From assembly GCA_041751875.1 (NCBI GenBank), contig JBGSIC010000004.1, positions 212,826 through 276,825 on the forward strand: a stretch of 64,000 nt of DNA. Reading direction: 5' to 3'. The position numbers and the translations under genes were made by a program. The DNA is from JBGSIC01 sp041751875. Lineage in GTDB: Bacteria; Bdellovibrionota; FAC87; UBA2466; JACKAF01. A model generated the notes under the pieces. It saw only the letters and a program-made list of their open reading frames with translations, was not told where the DNA came from and ran no database searches. Shown in pieces: positions 8,929 to 18,081 of the stretch (positions are counted from its first letter, which is position 1; the number at the start of each line of letters is the position of its first letter).

Positions 8929-9258
8929 AATCCGTTCGGTAACAAGTTGGTGAGTTAGATTGCAAAGGGCGTGCTCAGTTTAAGGAAACTAAACTCGTCG
9001 GTAACTGCATGAAAAGGCATGGGGAAAAAAAGCGTGGCTGTTCGTCTATCGTCGGAAAAATTACACGTGTTGAACGGCTGACGACGACACAATCTTAAAC
9101 GCAGGCGGATCAAGCACTTGCAGCGCCTACATTTTGCCTAACGTGTATGCCTGTTGTTTTCACACATTGTGAAAATTGTGGTTTCTTTCCGAAGGGTTAA
9201 AAAGCCGTTGCAATGCGCGCTTTCCGGCCGCCGCACGGTTTAAACCCCAGACCAGGCC
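8929..9258. other. Intergenic region with a short perfect inverted repeat
   Basis: This 330-bp stretch separates the HEAT-lipase start from the end of the small outer-membrane protein gene. No convincing gene is seen on either strand. At 9157-9175 there is a perfect 8-bp inverted repeat (TTTTCACA / TGTGAAAA) with a 3-nt centre, which could be a regulator site or a hairpin. The promoter of the HEAT-lipase gene should lie in the left part. Confidence 0.4.
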
Positions 9259-9879
9259 TTATTCCCCAAAAGAGGAAAAGGGAAACGAGACCCCAAGAGC
9301 TATCTCATTGAAACTATTAACAATTCCAAGGCCCACTTCCGCCCAGAGGCGTAAGCCATTGAAAGAATTAATGGTCACCAGACTCCCCATCGACATCCGC
9401 ATGGAGAAGATGTTGGGAACCGTTCCGAAGCTAAACGCGGGGCTAATTTGCGCGCTTAAGTAGGGAGTTAATCCGCCCCAGTTAGTTGCAAGATGCTTGC
9501 TCACAACGGGCGAGATGCGAAAGAGAAAGTAATCTTCCGAAGCGACTTGATTGAAAAACAATCCGCCCAAGAGTCCCACCGCGGGTTGCGATCCCATGTC
9601 GGGAAGCATGTACCACATGGCGTATCCGCCAAAGTTAAAGCCGAGTTCGCCCGCGCCAAACGCCGCACCCGCTCCAATGTCTTCGGTGGCTTGATAACGG
9701 AGTTCGGTATTGAGGTACATGCCGCCGTCTGCGAAAACAACCGCCGGGCTCATCACAATTTCAAAACTACGCGGTACCAATCCTTCCGCGTCACGAATAT
9801 TTCCGCCCGGAATATCAGAAGCCAACCCTTGTGAAAGACTCACCAAGCAACCCACTGCGAGAAAGAATTTTCGAATCAT
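9259..9879 (-). CDS. Small outer-membrane or exported beta-rich protein
   Basis: A 206-residue protein with signal peptide MIRKFFLAVGCLVSLSQGLA. The mature part is glycine-rich and beta-like, as in eight- to ten-strand barrels (AAFGAGELGFNFGGYAMWYM, GLRLWAEVGLGIVNSF, ALGVSFPF). The ATG at 9879 is chosen because GAGGTG lies just upstream and the signal peptide begins there; the frame is open further upstream without such support. No family was recognised. It is transcribed away from the polysaccharide locus, so a link to that locus is only positional. Confidence 0.6.
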   Translation of the reverse strand: MIRKFFLAVGCLVSLSQGLASDIPGGNIRDAEGLVPRSFEIVMSPAVVFADGGMYLNTELRYQATEDIGAGAAFGAGELGFNFGGYAMWYMLPDMGSQPAVGLLGGLFFNQVASEDYFLFRISPVVSKHLATNWGGLTPYLSAQISPAFSFGTVPNIFSMRMSMGSLVTINSFNGLRLWAEVGLGIVNSFNEIALGVSFPFSSFGE

Positions 9880-10089
9880 AGTGCACCTCATAAAATTTGA
9901 ATCGTAGAATAACCATTCTGTTGGCATTTGAAAATGACAGATCGCAAAGTTGTCACGCAACTCATGTGGCGTCGCGTCAGAATTTCGTCCTGTTCAAATA
10001 ATCCGTACGTTCCTTTGACGACGTATGAAACTGTTGCTAACCTTTTTCAGTTGGAATTTGGGGCCAACGATCTTTTCACTCTAAAAATT

Positions 10090-12039
10090 ATGGGTTGGGG
10101 CAAAAAGTTTACTTCTATCCGAAGTACCATGGGGATCTCCCGTGTACCTACTCGGTATATTGCAACTGATCTAGCACTCGTCGTCTCTTCATTTTATTTG
10201 GCCTTATATCTTCGGTTGGGAGGTGAGGGCTTTCCGCCCGCCACGCCCGCGTTCTTTGTACTTGCTTCCACCATCGCGGCCATCACGATGGCGGTTTTCG
10301 TAGCTTCGGGCATTTATCAGATCATCTGGCGTTATTTTTCCGTGCGCGACCTAACCCAACTCGGCCGCGCGCAGGCGGTCGCCACGTTCTTCTCTATTGG
10401 TGTTACGTATTTTATGAATACGCTGCACATCCCGCGCGGCGCCTTCGTTATCAACGCCATCATTCTCTTTCTATCCATGAGTTCGGTCCGGCTAATACGT
10501 CGTATGATTCACGAGTACCCATCCAGCAGAGAAGTAAGGCAAAAAGGGCGTCGCACTCTTATATATGGAGCCGGTTCAAACGGCCGGATGCTTCTTAACC
10601 GTTTTTCCACCGATAGAGACGTCAACCGCCACGTCGTGGGCTTTCTGGATGATGACTACCACAAGCTGGAAGGCATCGTCGGTGGCGTGAAAGTCTTGGG
10701 AACCGGGCGCGAGCTTGCTAGGATTCTCAAAGAAACCCAAGCCCAGAGCCTTTTCGTAGCCATCGCCCAACCGCCAGGTGCTCTTCTGCGGCAGATCATG
10801 CAAACCTGCCATGCCGCAAAAGTGCGGGTGCGGCTGCTTGAACCAATCACATCTACTTCCCGTACGTCCACGGAACTACTACGAGACATTGAACTCGCCG
10901 ACTTACTACGTCGCGAAAGACGTAATTTAGATCTAGCACCGCTCCGCCGGCTTATTCAGGGACGCCGCGTCCTCGTAACCGGAGCCGGTGGTTCCATTGG
11001 AAGTGAGCTCGCCAAGCAAATTCATCGGTTTGCTCCGGAGAAGATCATTTTGGTAGACCATTCAGAATTCAATCTTTTCGAAATAGACCGCGCTTTGCGC
11101 CTTTATCCAGAACATTCCTCACCAACCATTCCCTGCCTCGTGGACATTAAGGATCGAAAAGCGCTTCAGCACCTTTTTCGTACACACGAGCCTGAATTGG
11201 TTTTTCATGCGGCCGCTTACAAACATGTCCATCTAGCGGAATCAAGTCCCTACTCAACTCTGCTGAACAACGTTTTGGGAACGAGAAACTTACTTCAGCT
11301 TTCCGAACATAGCCCTTCAGTCGAATCTTTCGTCCTGATTTCCACGGATAAAGCGGTTTCTCCTGCGGGGGTTATGGGCGCGTCCAAACGAGTTTGTGAG
11401 CTTCTCACCACCCACGCGGGTTTTCGCTCCCAAAAACGTTTCGTTTCGGTGCGCTTCGGAAACGTACTAGGAAGCAGTGGGAGCCTAGTTCCGCTACTTC
11501 AAAAGCAAATTCAAAATGGAGAACCGGTGACCATCACGGATCCCGGAGCAAAAAGGTATTTCATGTTGATTCCCGAGGCCGTTTCGTTGGTGCTCAGAGC
11601 TAGCTCGATTGCCGCCAACGGCGACATCATGGTTCTCAAGATGGGAGAGCCTGTCAGAATTGTGGATTTAGCGCGGAGCTTGATAGCGCTCATGGGAAAG
11701 AGCGAAGAGCAGATCTCAATTCTGTTTACTGGCTTACGTCCTGGCGAGAAGCTTTGCGAGGAACTCTATCTAAGCGGCGATGAGCTGAGCACAGAAGACC
11801 CAGATATTATGGTTTTACCGCGTGGCGATGCCGCCTTCGTGGGCGCTTTCACCTCCGCTGATAGGCTAGAGGAAAAAGTCGAAAAACTTATCTCCGCGGC
11901 AATTGATAACACACCCGACACCTTCACCCATCTGGAGTCGCTAATCGGGAACCAACTCAACAACCGCCCAGAGAATTTTCCGCCACCGTGGGCCATCTCT
12001 CGGCCCACCGAAAAGAGTGCCGAACGTCTTACTCACTAA
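10090..12039 (+). CDS. Membrane-bound nucleotide-sugar 4,6-dehydratase (CapD/PglF/WbpM-like)
   Basis: About 649 residues. Four N-terminal membrane helices are followed by a Rossmann-like CoA-binding-type domain (LIYGAGSNGRML) and an extended short-chain dehydrogenase domain with the NAD site VTGAGGSIGSELA. The catalytic region ISTDKAVSPAGVMGASKR has Met in place of the usual Tyr of YxxxK, as is typical of this subfamily. Family members dehydrate UDP-GlcNAc or a similar sugar as the first step to amino- and deoxy-sugars, feeding the aminotransferase in this cluster. The ATG at 10090 gives a family-like length; 10129 is an alternative, and neither has a good ribosome site. The frame is open back to 9928, overlapping the divergent gene's leader. 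Confidence 0.88.
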   Translation: MGWGKKFTSIRSTMGISRVPTRYIATDLALVVSSFYLALYLRLGGEGFPPATPAFFVLASTIAAITMAVFVASGIYQIIWRYFSVRDLTQLGRAQAVATFFSIGVTYFMNTLHIPRGAFVINAIILFLSMSSVRLIRRMIHEYPSSREVRQKGRRTLIYGAGSNGRMLLNRFSTDRDVNRHVVGFLDDDYHKLEGIVGGVKVLGTGRELARILKETQAQSLFVAIAQPPGALLRQIMQTCHAAKVRVRLLEPITSTSRTSTELLRDIELADLLRRERRNLDLAPLRRLIQGRRVLVTGAGGSIGSELAKQIHRFAPEKIILVDHSEFNLFEIDRALRLYPEHSSPTIPCLVDIKDRKALQHLFRTHEPELVFHAAAYKHVHLAESSPYSTLLNNVLGTRNLLQLSEHSPSVESFVLISTDKAVSPAGVMGASKRVCELLTTHAGFRSQKRFVSVRFGNVLGSSGSLVPLLQKQIQNGEPVTITDPGAKRYFMLIPEAVSLVLRASSIAANGDIMVLKMGEPVRIVDLARSLIALMGKSEEQISILFTGLRPGEKLCEELYLSGDELSTEDPDIMVLPRGDAAFVGAFTSADRLEEKVEKLISAAIDNTPDTFTHLESLIGNQLNNRPENFPPPWAISRPTEKSAERLTH

Positions 12040-12055
12040 GATGAGTCGCTGCGTC

Positions 12056-12097
12056 AGGCCCCGTTTACTTGTAGGGGCCTATCACAGGGACTATACT
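12056..12097 (+). promoter_or_regulatory. Hairpin and candidate promoter before the flippase gene
   Basis: A 7-bp perfect stem (AGGCCCC 12056-12062 / GGGGCCT 12074-12080) lies just after the dehydratase stop. Overlapping it is a possible promoter: weak -35 TTGTAG (12069-12074), 17-bp spacer, good -10 TATACT (12092-12097), about 37 bp before the flippase ATG. The stem overlapping the -35 box could affect readthrough or initiation. This is inferred from sequence only. Confidence 0.35.
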
Positions 12098-12134
12098 TCG
12101 TTGAAGCTAAAGACGGCGCATCCTCGGTAAAGCA

Positions 12135-13412
12135 ATGGTTATTCGCAATAGTATTGTTACGTTGTTTTTTCGGATCGTGGGTGTTGGACTTGGGTACGCC
12201 AGCCACTTACTGCTCGCTAATCAAATGAGCACGAATGCTTATGGAACATTCATGTACGTTTTCGCGTGGCTGAGTATCTTACTCCTGGTCTCTCAACTCG
12301 GAACAGAAAATGGCTTGGTCCCTAGCATTGTACGCTGCCTGGATAAAAAGAATCCACGTCGAGCTAACTCATACTTGGTCACTTCTCTTTTTGTTTGCGC
12401 AGGTGCTGCGCTCATTTGCGGCGCTCTTTTGGGACTGGGGCTCAAGATGTTTTACGAGGGCTCAGCTTTCCTGTGGGTTACCTTGGCCGTTTTGTTACCC
12501 CTCATGTCAGTGAATACTTCCTTTTTGGCTGTCTTTAAGTCTCTTAACGAAATTGTCATTTCCCGAGGCGTCTCCGAAGTACTAGAGCCTGTAACCTTTA
12601 TCCTCCTCATATTAGGGATGGTTTTCTTCAAAGTTCCGCTTTCCCCTGCGCTGGCATATGGCCTCAAATTGGTGGCGGGGCTACTGTTGACCGCCACCTT
12701 TGCTTACCTATTGAAAAAAAGATGGCCGTTCCGTTTCCAGCGGTGGCCGGGTTTGTACACTAGTGGCAACCTGCTCAGTACTTCCTTTCCCCTTCTTGCT
12801 CTTTCTGTAGGTCACGTCGCCTTGGGACAGGCTGACTCAATCATGATTGGGATCATGCGTTCCCCGAGCGACGTTGCCCTTTACGCGGTTGCGGCAAAAC
12901 TAGCTTCAGTCGTGGGGCTCATCTTGTACTCCGTCAATATCGCCGGAGCAGCCACTATTTCCAGCCTTTACTACTCTGGTAATAGAGAGGTCCTTTCCAA
13001 AACCGTTCAACGCCTCTCGCTGTTTCTACTAGCCAGCGTCGCCGGTATCTCTATGACTCTACTTTTCAGCGGACACATCCTTTTGGGTCTCTTCGGCGCT
13101 GAATATGTCCATGCTTATCCTGCGTTCGTTATTTTGTTGGGCTCCTACTCTCTTGCTGCCTTGTTTGGACCGCTCCACTTGCTTCTTTCGATGACTGGAC
13201 ATCAAAAGGACGCGGCTCTTTCGATGCTCGCCGCCTTGGCACTAAACGTGATCTTAAATTTGTTCTGGATTCCCTCGCGGGGAATAGAAGGGGCCGCCCT
13301 TGCATCCCTGATTGCCGCGATGGCTTGGAACGCCAATATGCTTTGGATTGCGTTCTCGAAGTTAAAAATTAACCCCACCTGGTTTGGGATCTTAACTTCG
13401 CGGACGGCGTAG
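12135..13412 (+). CDS. Polysaccharide flippase (Wzx-like, MATE/MOP superfamily)
   Basis: A 425-residue integral membrane protein with roughly 12-14 hydrophobic segments and few charges between them, typical of Wzx/RfbX flippases (VVFFRIVGVGLGY-like start, MSTNAYGTFMYVFAWLSILL, and a late helix pair ending near AALASLIAAMAWNANMLW). It would flip undecaprenyl-linked repeat units to the periplasmic face for the Wzy polymerase encoded at 21736-23151. It begins after a 95-bp gap from the dehydratase gene and is closely followed by the C5-epimerase-like gene, so the two are likely co-transcribed. Confidence 0.85.
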   Translation: MVIRNSIVTLFFRIVGVGLGYASHLLLANQMSTNAYGTFMYVFAWLSILLLVSQLGTENGLVPSIVRCLDKKNPRRANSYLVTSLFVCAGAALICGALLGLGLKMFYEGSAFLWVTLAVLLPLMSVNTSFLAVFKSLNEIVISRGVSEVLEPVTFILLILGMVFFKVPLSPALAYGLKLVAGLLLTATFAYLLKKRWPFRFQRWPGLYTSGNLLSTSFPLLALSVGHVALGQADSIMIGIMRSPSDVALYAVAAKLASVVGLILYSVNIAGAATISSLYYSGNREVLSKTVQRLSLFLLASVAGISMTLLFSGHILLGLFGAEYVHAYPAFVILLGSYSLAALFGPLHLLLSMTGHQKDAALSMLAALALNVILNLFWIPSRGIEGAALASLIAAMAWNANMLWIAFSKLKINPTWFGILTSRTA

Positions 13413-13423
13413 GAGGAAGTTAG

Positions 13424-14401
13424 TTGCTTAGGCTACAAATTCTCTGGTCCAGCACGAAAAACTTCAGCAAGGGATTGTTGGGCAAAGACTACTTTCACCA
13501 ACAACAAAGCCTGGGTCGTTATTTTATCGACGGAAAATCCTACTACAATGACATGCGTGGCAAGGCGAACTGGAAAGGTGATGTCGTCTCTGGGGTTCCT
13601 TCTATCCGAGTTTCCGGACAGGGCAATCCAATCCCCTTTCCTATTACCATCTTGCAATACGGTTTGGGATGCTTCGATAAGTATCAACAAACTCAAGAGC
13701 CTCATTTCTGTGTGGAAGTTGGCAAAGTGCTCACCTGGATTGAAACAAATCTCAATCCTCGAGGATACCTGCGGAATTTCTTTGAGTTCATGGAGCCTGG
13801 CGAGAATCATCTGTCCGATAATAGTGCGATGGCTCAGGGCGAGGCATTATCCCTCATTTGTCGAGCATACCAAAATGGTATTGGTCCCTTGTCCCTTAGC
13901 TCGCTAAATTCCTTAGCGCGAAGAATTGCCGATAACATGCTCGAGCCTGTCACTGACGAGGGCACTGCTCTTTACCTTGGTGAGAAAGCCTTTCTTTGCG
14001 AAGTCTGCCGACCCGATAACTACGTCGTGCTCAACGGCTGGATCTTTGCGCTTTTCGGTTTGTACGATTTTCTCCAGGTTTTTGGAGAGGACCGCCACCA
14101 GAAATTCTTCGATGCTTCAGTAAGGACTCTTGATTTCCATCTCCGTGATTACATACGTCCGGACGGTTGGACGATTTACGACAATAAAGGACGCCTTTGC
14201 TCGCCTTATTATCATGCTCTGCATGTGTCTTTGTTGGATGCCGTTCAACGCCTAGGCTGGTTGAGGCACAGTGTAACCTTCAATCAGGACGTCGCAAGAA
14301 TCACTAAGGCCAATTCCAAGTTCAACAAAACACGTTACACTTTCGCCAAAGCGGCCGAAAAGCTGTTGAAAGACGGCACCCGCTATCTGGTGGTGGAATA
14401 G
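13424..14401 (+). CDS. D-glucuronyl C5-epimerase-like protein
   Basis: A 325-residue protein without signal peptide that matches the C-terminal catalytic domain of glucuronyl C5-epimerases (PF06662-like). Characteristic segments are DNSAMAQGEALSLICRAY, YVVLNGWIFALFGLYD, and the late SPYYHALHVSLLDAVQRL. The eukaryotic enzyme turns glucuronic acid into iduronic acid within heparan chains, and bacterial members have been reported. The start is TTG, strongly supported by AGGAGGA 6 nt upstream, 11 nt after the flippase stop. With no leader it should act in the cytoplasm, perhaps on lipid-linked oligosaccharides. The substrate here is not known. Confidence 0.72.
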   Translation: MLRLQILWSSTKNFSKGLLGKDYFHQQQSLGRYFIDGKSYYNDMRGKANWKGDVVSGVPSIRVSGQGNPIPFPITILQYGLGCFDKYQQTQEPHFCVEVGKVLTWIETNLNPRGYLRNFFEFMEPGENHLSDNSAMAQGEALSLICRAYQNGIGPLSLSSLNSLARRIADNMLEPVTDEGTALYLGEKAFLCEVCRPDNYVVLNGWIFALFGLYDFLQVFGEDRHQKFFDASVRTLDFHLRDYIRPDGWTIYDNKGRLCSPYYHALHVSLLDAVQRLGWLRHSVTFNQDVARITKANSKFNKTRYTFAKAAEKLLKDGTRYLVVE

Positions 14402-14408
14402 TGTCGAA

Positions 14409-15461
14409 CTAGTTTGAGATCACACTAGTGGTATCGAAGTTCACTTCTCTGCCTGACAGCAAAGTCGGTTCCAAGAGTTCGGGATCCATTAATTGTGCTA
14501 CGGCCCGAACTACCTTGCTTGTAGTCGGATAATAGTGCTCTTCGCAGACGCGACTTGAAGGCGCGGACACGTTAGGAAGGGTAATTCGCTGAGGCTTGGC
14601 TTTCCAAGCGCCAAGGGGCAACCTTTCACTGGCTAATGCAACAATTTCTGACGCCATTCCACAGTTGGCCCAACTGCCGTCAACAACGAGCAATCGGCCG
14701 GTCTTGGCAACTGACTCCGCAATCGAAGTTGGATCAATTGGATTCAAAACGCGTAAATCGATCACCTCCGCCCGAACTCCTTGCTGTTCCAGCAGGGACA
14801 AACTATCCAATAAAAGACCCGTGGTCCAACCACACCCAACGAGTGTAATGTCTTCCCCCTCAGACAAACGCTGGGGTCGCTGACGGGCCAAATTTATAGC
14901 AGTAGGCTCCGAAACAACACTTGTTCGGTCATAGCACCACCTGTCATCTATATATAGGACAGGATCGTTCGAAAGAACGGCTCCAATTAGGAGGTCCCGG
15001 GCATCGGCTGCGGTGGAGGGCATCACGACACGCAAGCCCGGAATGTGCGCAAACCAGGAATGCAGCGCCTGTGAATGCTGAGCTCCCTGCTCTCCCCCAC
15101 GGTTAATAATTCCCCGCACCGTTAAAGCCGGATGAGCTTGTCCGCCTAACATCAAGGACCACTTCGCTGCTTGGTTCACCATGGAATTTACAGCAAGAAG
15201 CATAAAATCCATCCGAGGATGTACGACAAGCGCTCGGTACCCACACAGAGAAGCGCCCGTAGCAATGGCGGTGGTTCCATCTTCCGAAACCGGCGTATCC
15301 ATCACGCGGTCACGTCCGTAAACAACATCCAGATCTTTCATTGTAGCGCCCACATACCAAGGGCTCCACAAACCTTGTCCTATGACAAAGACTTCCGGGT
15401 AGTTCTTTAAGAGAAAGTGGTGAGCTTCCAGAATACCTTCACTGTAACGAATTTGTCTCAT
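14409..15461 (-). CDS. Thiamine-diphosphate enzyme, E1 beta-like subunit (transketolase C-terminal half)
   Basis: A 350-residue protein resembling the beta subunit of 2-oxoacid dehydrogenase E1 (pyrimidine-binding plus transketolase C-terminal domains). Segments seen include VSEDGTTAIATGASLCGYRALV, a HSQALHSWFAHIPGLRVVMP motif typical of E1 beta, and a C-terminal domain with DITLVGCGWTTGLLLDSL. It follows the E1 alpha-like gene by 15 bp. No E2, E3 or lipoyl protein is encoded nearby. The pair may therefore supply an activated acyl or aldehyde unit for a branched sugar or modification rather than form a classical dehydrogenase complex. That role is inference from the polysaccharide context. 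Confidence 0.82.
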   Translation of the reverse strand: MRQIRYSEGILEAHHFLLKNYPEVFVIGQGLWSPWYVGATMKDLDVVYGRDRVMDTPVSEDGTTAIATGASLCGYRALVVHPRMDFMLLAVNSMVNQAAKWSLMLGGQAHPALTVRGIINRGGEQGAQHSQALHSWFAHIPGLRVVMPSTAADARDLLIGAVLSNDPVLYIDDRWCYDRTSVVSEPTAINLARQRPQRLSEGEDITLVGCGWTTGLLLDSLSLLEQQGVRAEVIDLRVLNPIDPTSIAESVAKTGRLLVVDGSWANCGMASEIVALASERLPLGAWKAKPQRITLPNVSAPSSRVCEEHYYPTTSKVVRAVAQLMDPELLEPTLLSGREVNFDTTSVISN

Positions 15462-15476
15462 GTTAAGCCCGCTTCT

Positions 15477-16508
15477 TCAGTGTGTTTCAAAACTATAAGC
15501 CAGATAAGTATCCGCTTCCGGCAGAGGGTCGTTCATGGCTCGGTCCCATGCCGCATCGAGCTCAAGGCTAACTTCCAACCGAATTTTTTCAAAATCACTT
15601 ACCTGTGCCCAGCCACTTTCAATCAGCCCATTTTCCAATCGGGCGATGGGGTCTCGCATTTTCCATAGCTGGTGATCTTCGGGGCGCCGGACACCGACGT
15701 CTAAATCTTCTCTGGGCCCCACATGCCCGCGCCATCGGTAAGTCACGGCCTCGAGAAACCCCGGTCCCTGACCTTCGCGGCAGGCCTGAACTAGTTCTCG
15801 CGTCGCCGCCGATACTGCTTCCACATCGTTGCCATCCACTAGCCGAGAGTTAATTCTGTGAGCAGTAGCGAAACGTGCAACGGAATCACTGGGCTGCCGT
15901 TCCTTGATGTGGAGATGGCTCGAGTAAAGGTTGTTCTCGCAAACAAAAAGCATAGGAAGAGCAAACTGAGAGGCAAAATTGAGGCTCTCGTGAAAGGCTC
16001 CTTCTTCTACTGCGCCATCGCCAAAATAGGCAACAGCCACACCACCAACCCCGTCTTTCTTTGCCGCAAGTGCTGCTCCGACCGCAATAGGAATGGTTCC
16101 CCCGACGATAGGTACCGATCCCACAAACCCGACTTCAGGTGCCGTGAGATGCATGGACCCACCCATGCCTTTGGAGCAGCCTGTCTGTTTGCCGAGTACC
16201 TCTGCAAAAAGTCCGTACACAGAGCCGCCAACCGCGAGATAATGGGGGTGGGAACGATGCGTACCGAAAATTTTATCTGTGGGACGAAGGTATATTGAGA
16301 CGCCCACCGCAATGGCTTCTTGCCCAATGGCTAAATGGCAGGGGCATTTCACTTCGCCTCTGATGACCGCATCGCCGATACGCTCTTCCACGCCGCGGAT
16401 AAGCCACATCATTCGAAGACTAGCGAGTGCAGATTGAGCGTCACTCTCCCCCAATCCTATGGGGCCAGTAAACTGCGACGGATCGGCAAGGGTACCCAGT
16501 TGTTCCAT
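15477..16508 (-). CDS. Thiamine-diphosphate enzyme, E1 alpha-like subunit
   Basis: A 343-residue protein of the E1 alpha family. It contains HLAIGQEAIAVGV, GTHRSHPHYLAVGG, KGMGGSMHL and a complete thiamine-diphosphate motif, GDG at about 163-165 and NN at about 192-193 with 26 residues between. It binds the cofactor diphosphate through Mg and should form an alpha2beta2 enzyme with the product of the next gene. The start ATG has AAGGA 8 nt upstream. It sits between a methyltransferase gene and the E1 beta gene in the minus-strand polysaccharide operon. Confidence 0.87.
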   Translation of the reverse strand: MEQLGTLADPSQFTGPIGLGESDAQSALASLRMMWLIRGVEERIGDAVIRGEVKCPCHLAIGQEAIAVGVSIYLRPTDKIFGTHRSHPHYLAVGGSVYGLFAEVLGKQTGCSKGMGGSMHLTAPEVGFVGSVPIVGGTIPIAVGAALAAKKDGVGGVAVAYFGDGAVEEGAFHESLNFASQFALPMLFVCENNLYSSHLHIKERQPSDSVARFATAHRINSRLVDGNDVEAVSAATRELVQACREGQGPGFLEAVTYRWRGHVGPREDLDVGVRRPEDHQLWKMRDPIARLENGLIESGWAQVSDFEKIRLEVSLELDAAWDRAMNDPLPEADTYLAYSFETH

Positions 16509-16519
16509 TTCAGTCGTCC

Positions 16520-17332
16520 TTAGTTAAAGCTAGCTTTCTGAGCTGCACAAAGAATGACTTTGTGAGCGCGATCCGGATGACCTGGCTCAAGCGGTGCGAG
16601 ATTCTCTAGAGGCAATCCCTCTGGCTGAATTTCCGCGGGCATTTGCACCAGGCGACCAAACACGATTGATTTGAGAAGTTTTTTCCCCGCCATCGTGTCT
16701 GGAATCAGATTGAATGTTGTGGCGATGCGTTTGATGGGTCGAAAAATTTTCTGACGCGTCGAAACTTTTTGGGTATTGATGTGACCAAAGAATTCAGGCT
16801 CAAACGCCCGGTTCTCAAGCTTATGAGTTAGCTCCTCGACTCCCCAATACTGGTGGGAATAGGGACTCGGATTAAAATCGTACAGATCTTTATTGGCAGT
16901 GGTAACTAGAAGCACACCACCGGGACGTAGCACTCTGTGTACTTCGTCCAAAAAGACCTCTGGGTTTTTCAAGTAATATAAAGCCTCAAACAGGATCACG
17001 ACGTCTTTGGACTCTGCCGTGAACGGAAGGTGTTCCGCGTTCATTACCTTTACTTCGACTCGCCCCTGATAGTGGCTCTGGGCGGCTTCCACCATTTTTG
17101 GCGAAATATCTCCCCCCACGACAGACTTTCCCACTTTGGCGAGATAACCCAGTCCCTGGCCCGTGCCACAGGCGACTTCAACAATATCTTTATCTTTGCA
17201 GTAGGTACCGGCCCAGAGGTACCGAGTCTGAATCCTATCTACCTGTTCGGCACTTACCTCGTCACCAGACAATTCGGTTACAGACAAAAAACGGTCGTTG
17301 TCTACGTTCAGCTCTTCCCCTGAAATACTCAT
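16520..17332 (-). CDS. SAM-dependent methyltransferase (class I)
   Basis: A 270-residue protein with a class I methyltransferase core. Motif I is VEVACGTGQGLGYLA, an acidic residue follows in VVGGDISPKMVEAA, and then come MNAEHLPF, VVILFEALYYL and a post-motif VLRPGGVLLVTT. It resembles the UbiE/type-11 group. In this operon it likely methylates a sugar, a sugar intermediate or a glycan terminus. AGGAGG lies 5 nt before the ATG. Target unknown. Confidence 0.8.
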   Translation of the reverse strand: MSISGEELNVDNDRFLSVTELSGDEVSAEQVDRIQTRYLWAGTYCKDKDIVEVACGTGQGLGYLAKVGKSVVGGDISPKMVEAAQSHYQGRVEVKVMNAEHLPFTAESKDVVILFEALYYLKNPEVFLDEVHRVLRPGGVLLVTTANKDLYDFNPSPYSHQYWGVEELTHKLENRAFEPEFFGHINTQKVSTRQKIFRPIKRIATTFNLIPDTMAGKKLLKSIVFGRLVQMPAEIQPEGLPLENLAPLEPGHPDRAHKVILCAAQKASFN

Positions 17333-17347
17333 GAACTCCTCCTGTGA

Positions 17348-18079
17348 CTAACCTCTTGATGTAACGATTGCGAGAGCTCCTGGCGGCGGCATAGGAACGA
17401 GGGGAAGTTCTCTGCGAGCAACCTCCACCAACTTAGGTTCCGCGCCCAGCTTTTCCAAAATCGAACAAACCCCCTTGAGAGCGGTTTCACGCGATACGAT
17501 CGCAACGGCCGTCAAAGCAACAAGTTGTATATCGAGCCAAAGGCTCGACTTCTTGCCATAGAATAGCCCTAAGCGACTTTTGCCAGGCCGAATAAGCTGG
17601 TTGTAGCCAATGTCGGCATCTTCCACATTTCGAAGAATTTCGCCTTCATCGGAGAAAACAATGGAAGCAAAGTCCGTAATGCCCGGCTTCATATCCAGCA
17701 GATGGCGTTCTTCTTCCGTGTAAAGGTCGGTTTCACGCTTTACGTTCGGACGGGGCCCCACGAGGCTCATGTTTCCCTTAAATACGTTCCAAAGTTGGGT
17801 GAGTTCATCGAGCTTGTAAGCACGCACAAAACGCCCAACCGCCGTGATACGCGCATCGGCCGAGGAAGTGGAATCCACACCGCTTTTATCGGCGTTAACA
17901 ACCATCGACCGAAACTTCACCATCCGGAAAAGTTTACCGTCTTTCCCCACCCGCTCTGCCACGTAAAAAGGGCTTTTATAGTCTTGCAGGAAAATGGCAA
18001 TGGCTGTCGGTAAGGTCACCGGCAAAGTAAGCACTAGCCCAGAAAACGAAACGAAAATATCAAACGCTCGTTTAATCAT
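17348..18079 (-). CDS. Monotopic phosphoglycosyl transferase (initiating sugar transferase)
   Basis: A 243-residue protein of the bacterial sugar transferase family. It has an N-terminal membrane re-entrant helix (FDIFVSFSGLVLTLPVTLP), FYVAERVGKDGKLF, MVKFRSMVVNADKSG, the catalytic Asp-Glu in YKLDELTQLWNVFKG, and SLVGPRPNV. It transfers the first sugar phosphate of the repeat unit to undecaprenyl phosphate. The usual core is about 200 residues, so about 40 residues at the C-terminus (to PPPGALAIVTSRG) are extra. It starts 2 bp after the aminotransferase stop, so the two are translationally coupled, and no ribosome site of its own is visible. Confidence 0.88.
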   Translation of the reverse strand: MIKRAFDIFVSFSGLVLTLPVTLPTAIAIFLQDYKSPFYVAERVGKDGKLFRMVKFRSMVVNADKSGVDSTSSADARITAVGRFVRAYKLDELTQLWNVFKGNMSLVGPRPNVKRETDLYTEEERHLLDMKPGITDFASIVFSDEGEILRNVEDADIGYNQLIRPGKSRLGLFYGKKSSLWLDIQLVALTAVAIVSRETALKGVCSILEKLGAEPKLVEVARRELPLVPMPPPGALAIVTSRG

Positions 18080-18081
18080 AT

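Noticed and set aside
9928..10089. Upstream extension of the dehydratase reading frame
   Set aside because: Polar sequence with no family match and overlap with the divergent gene's leader; the family N-terminus begins at 10090 or 10129.
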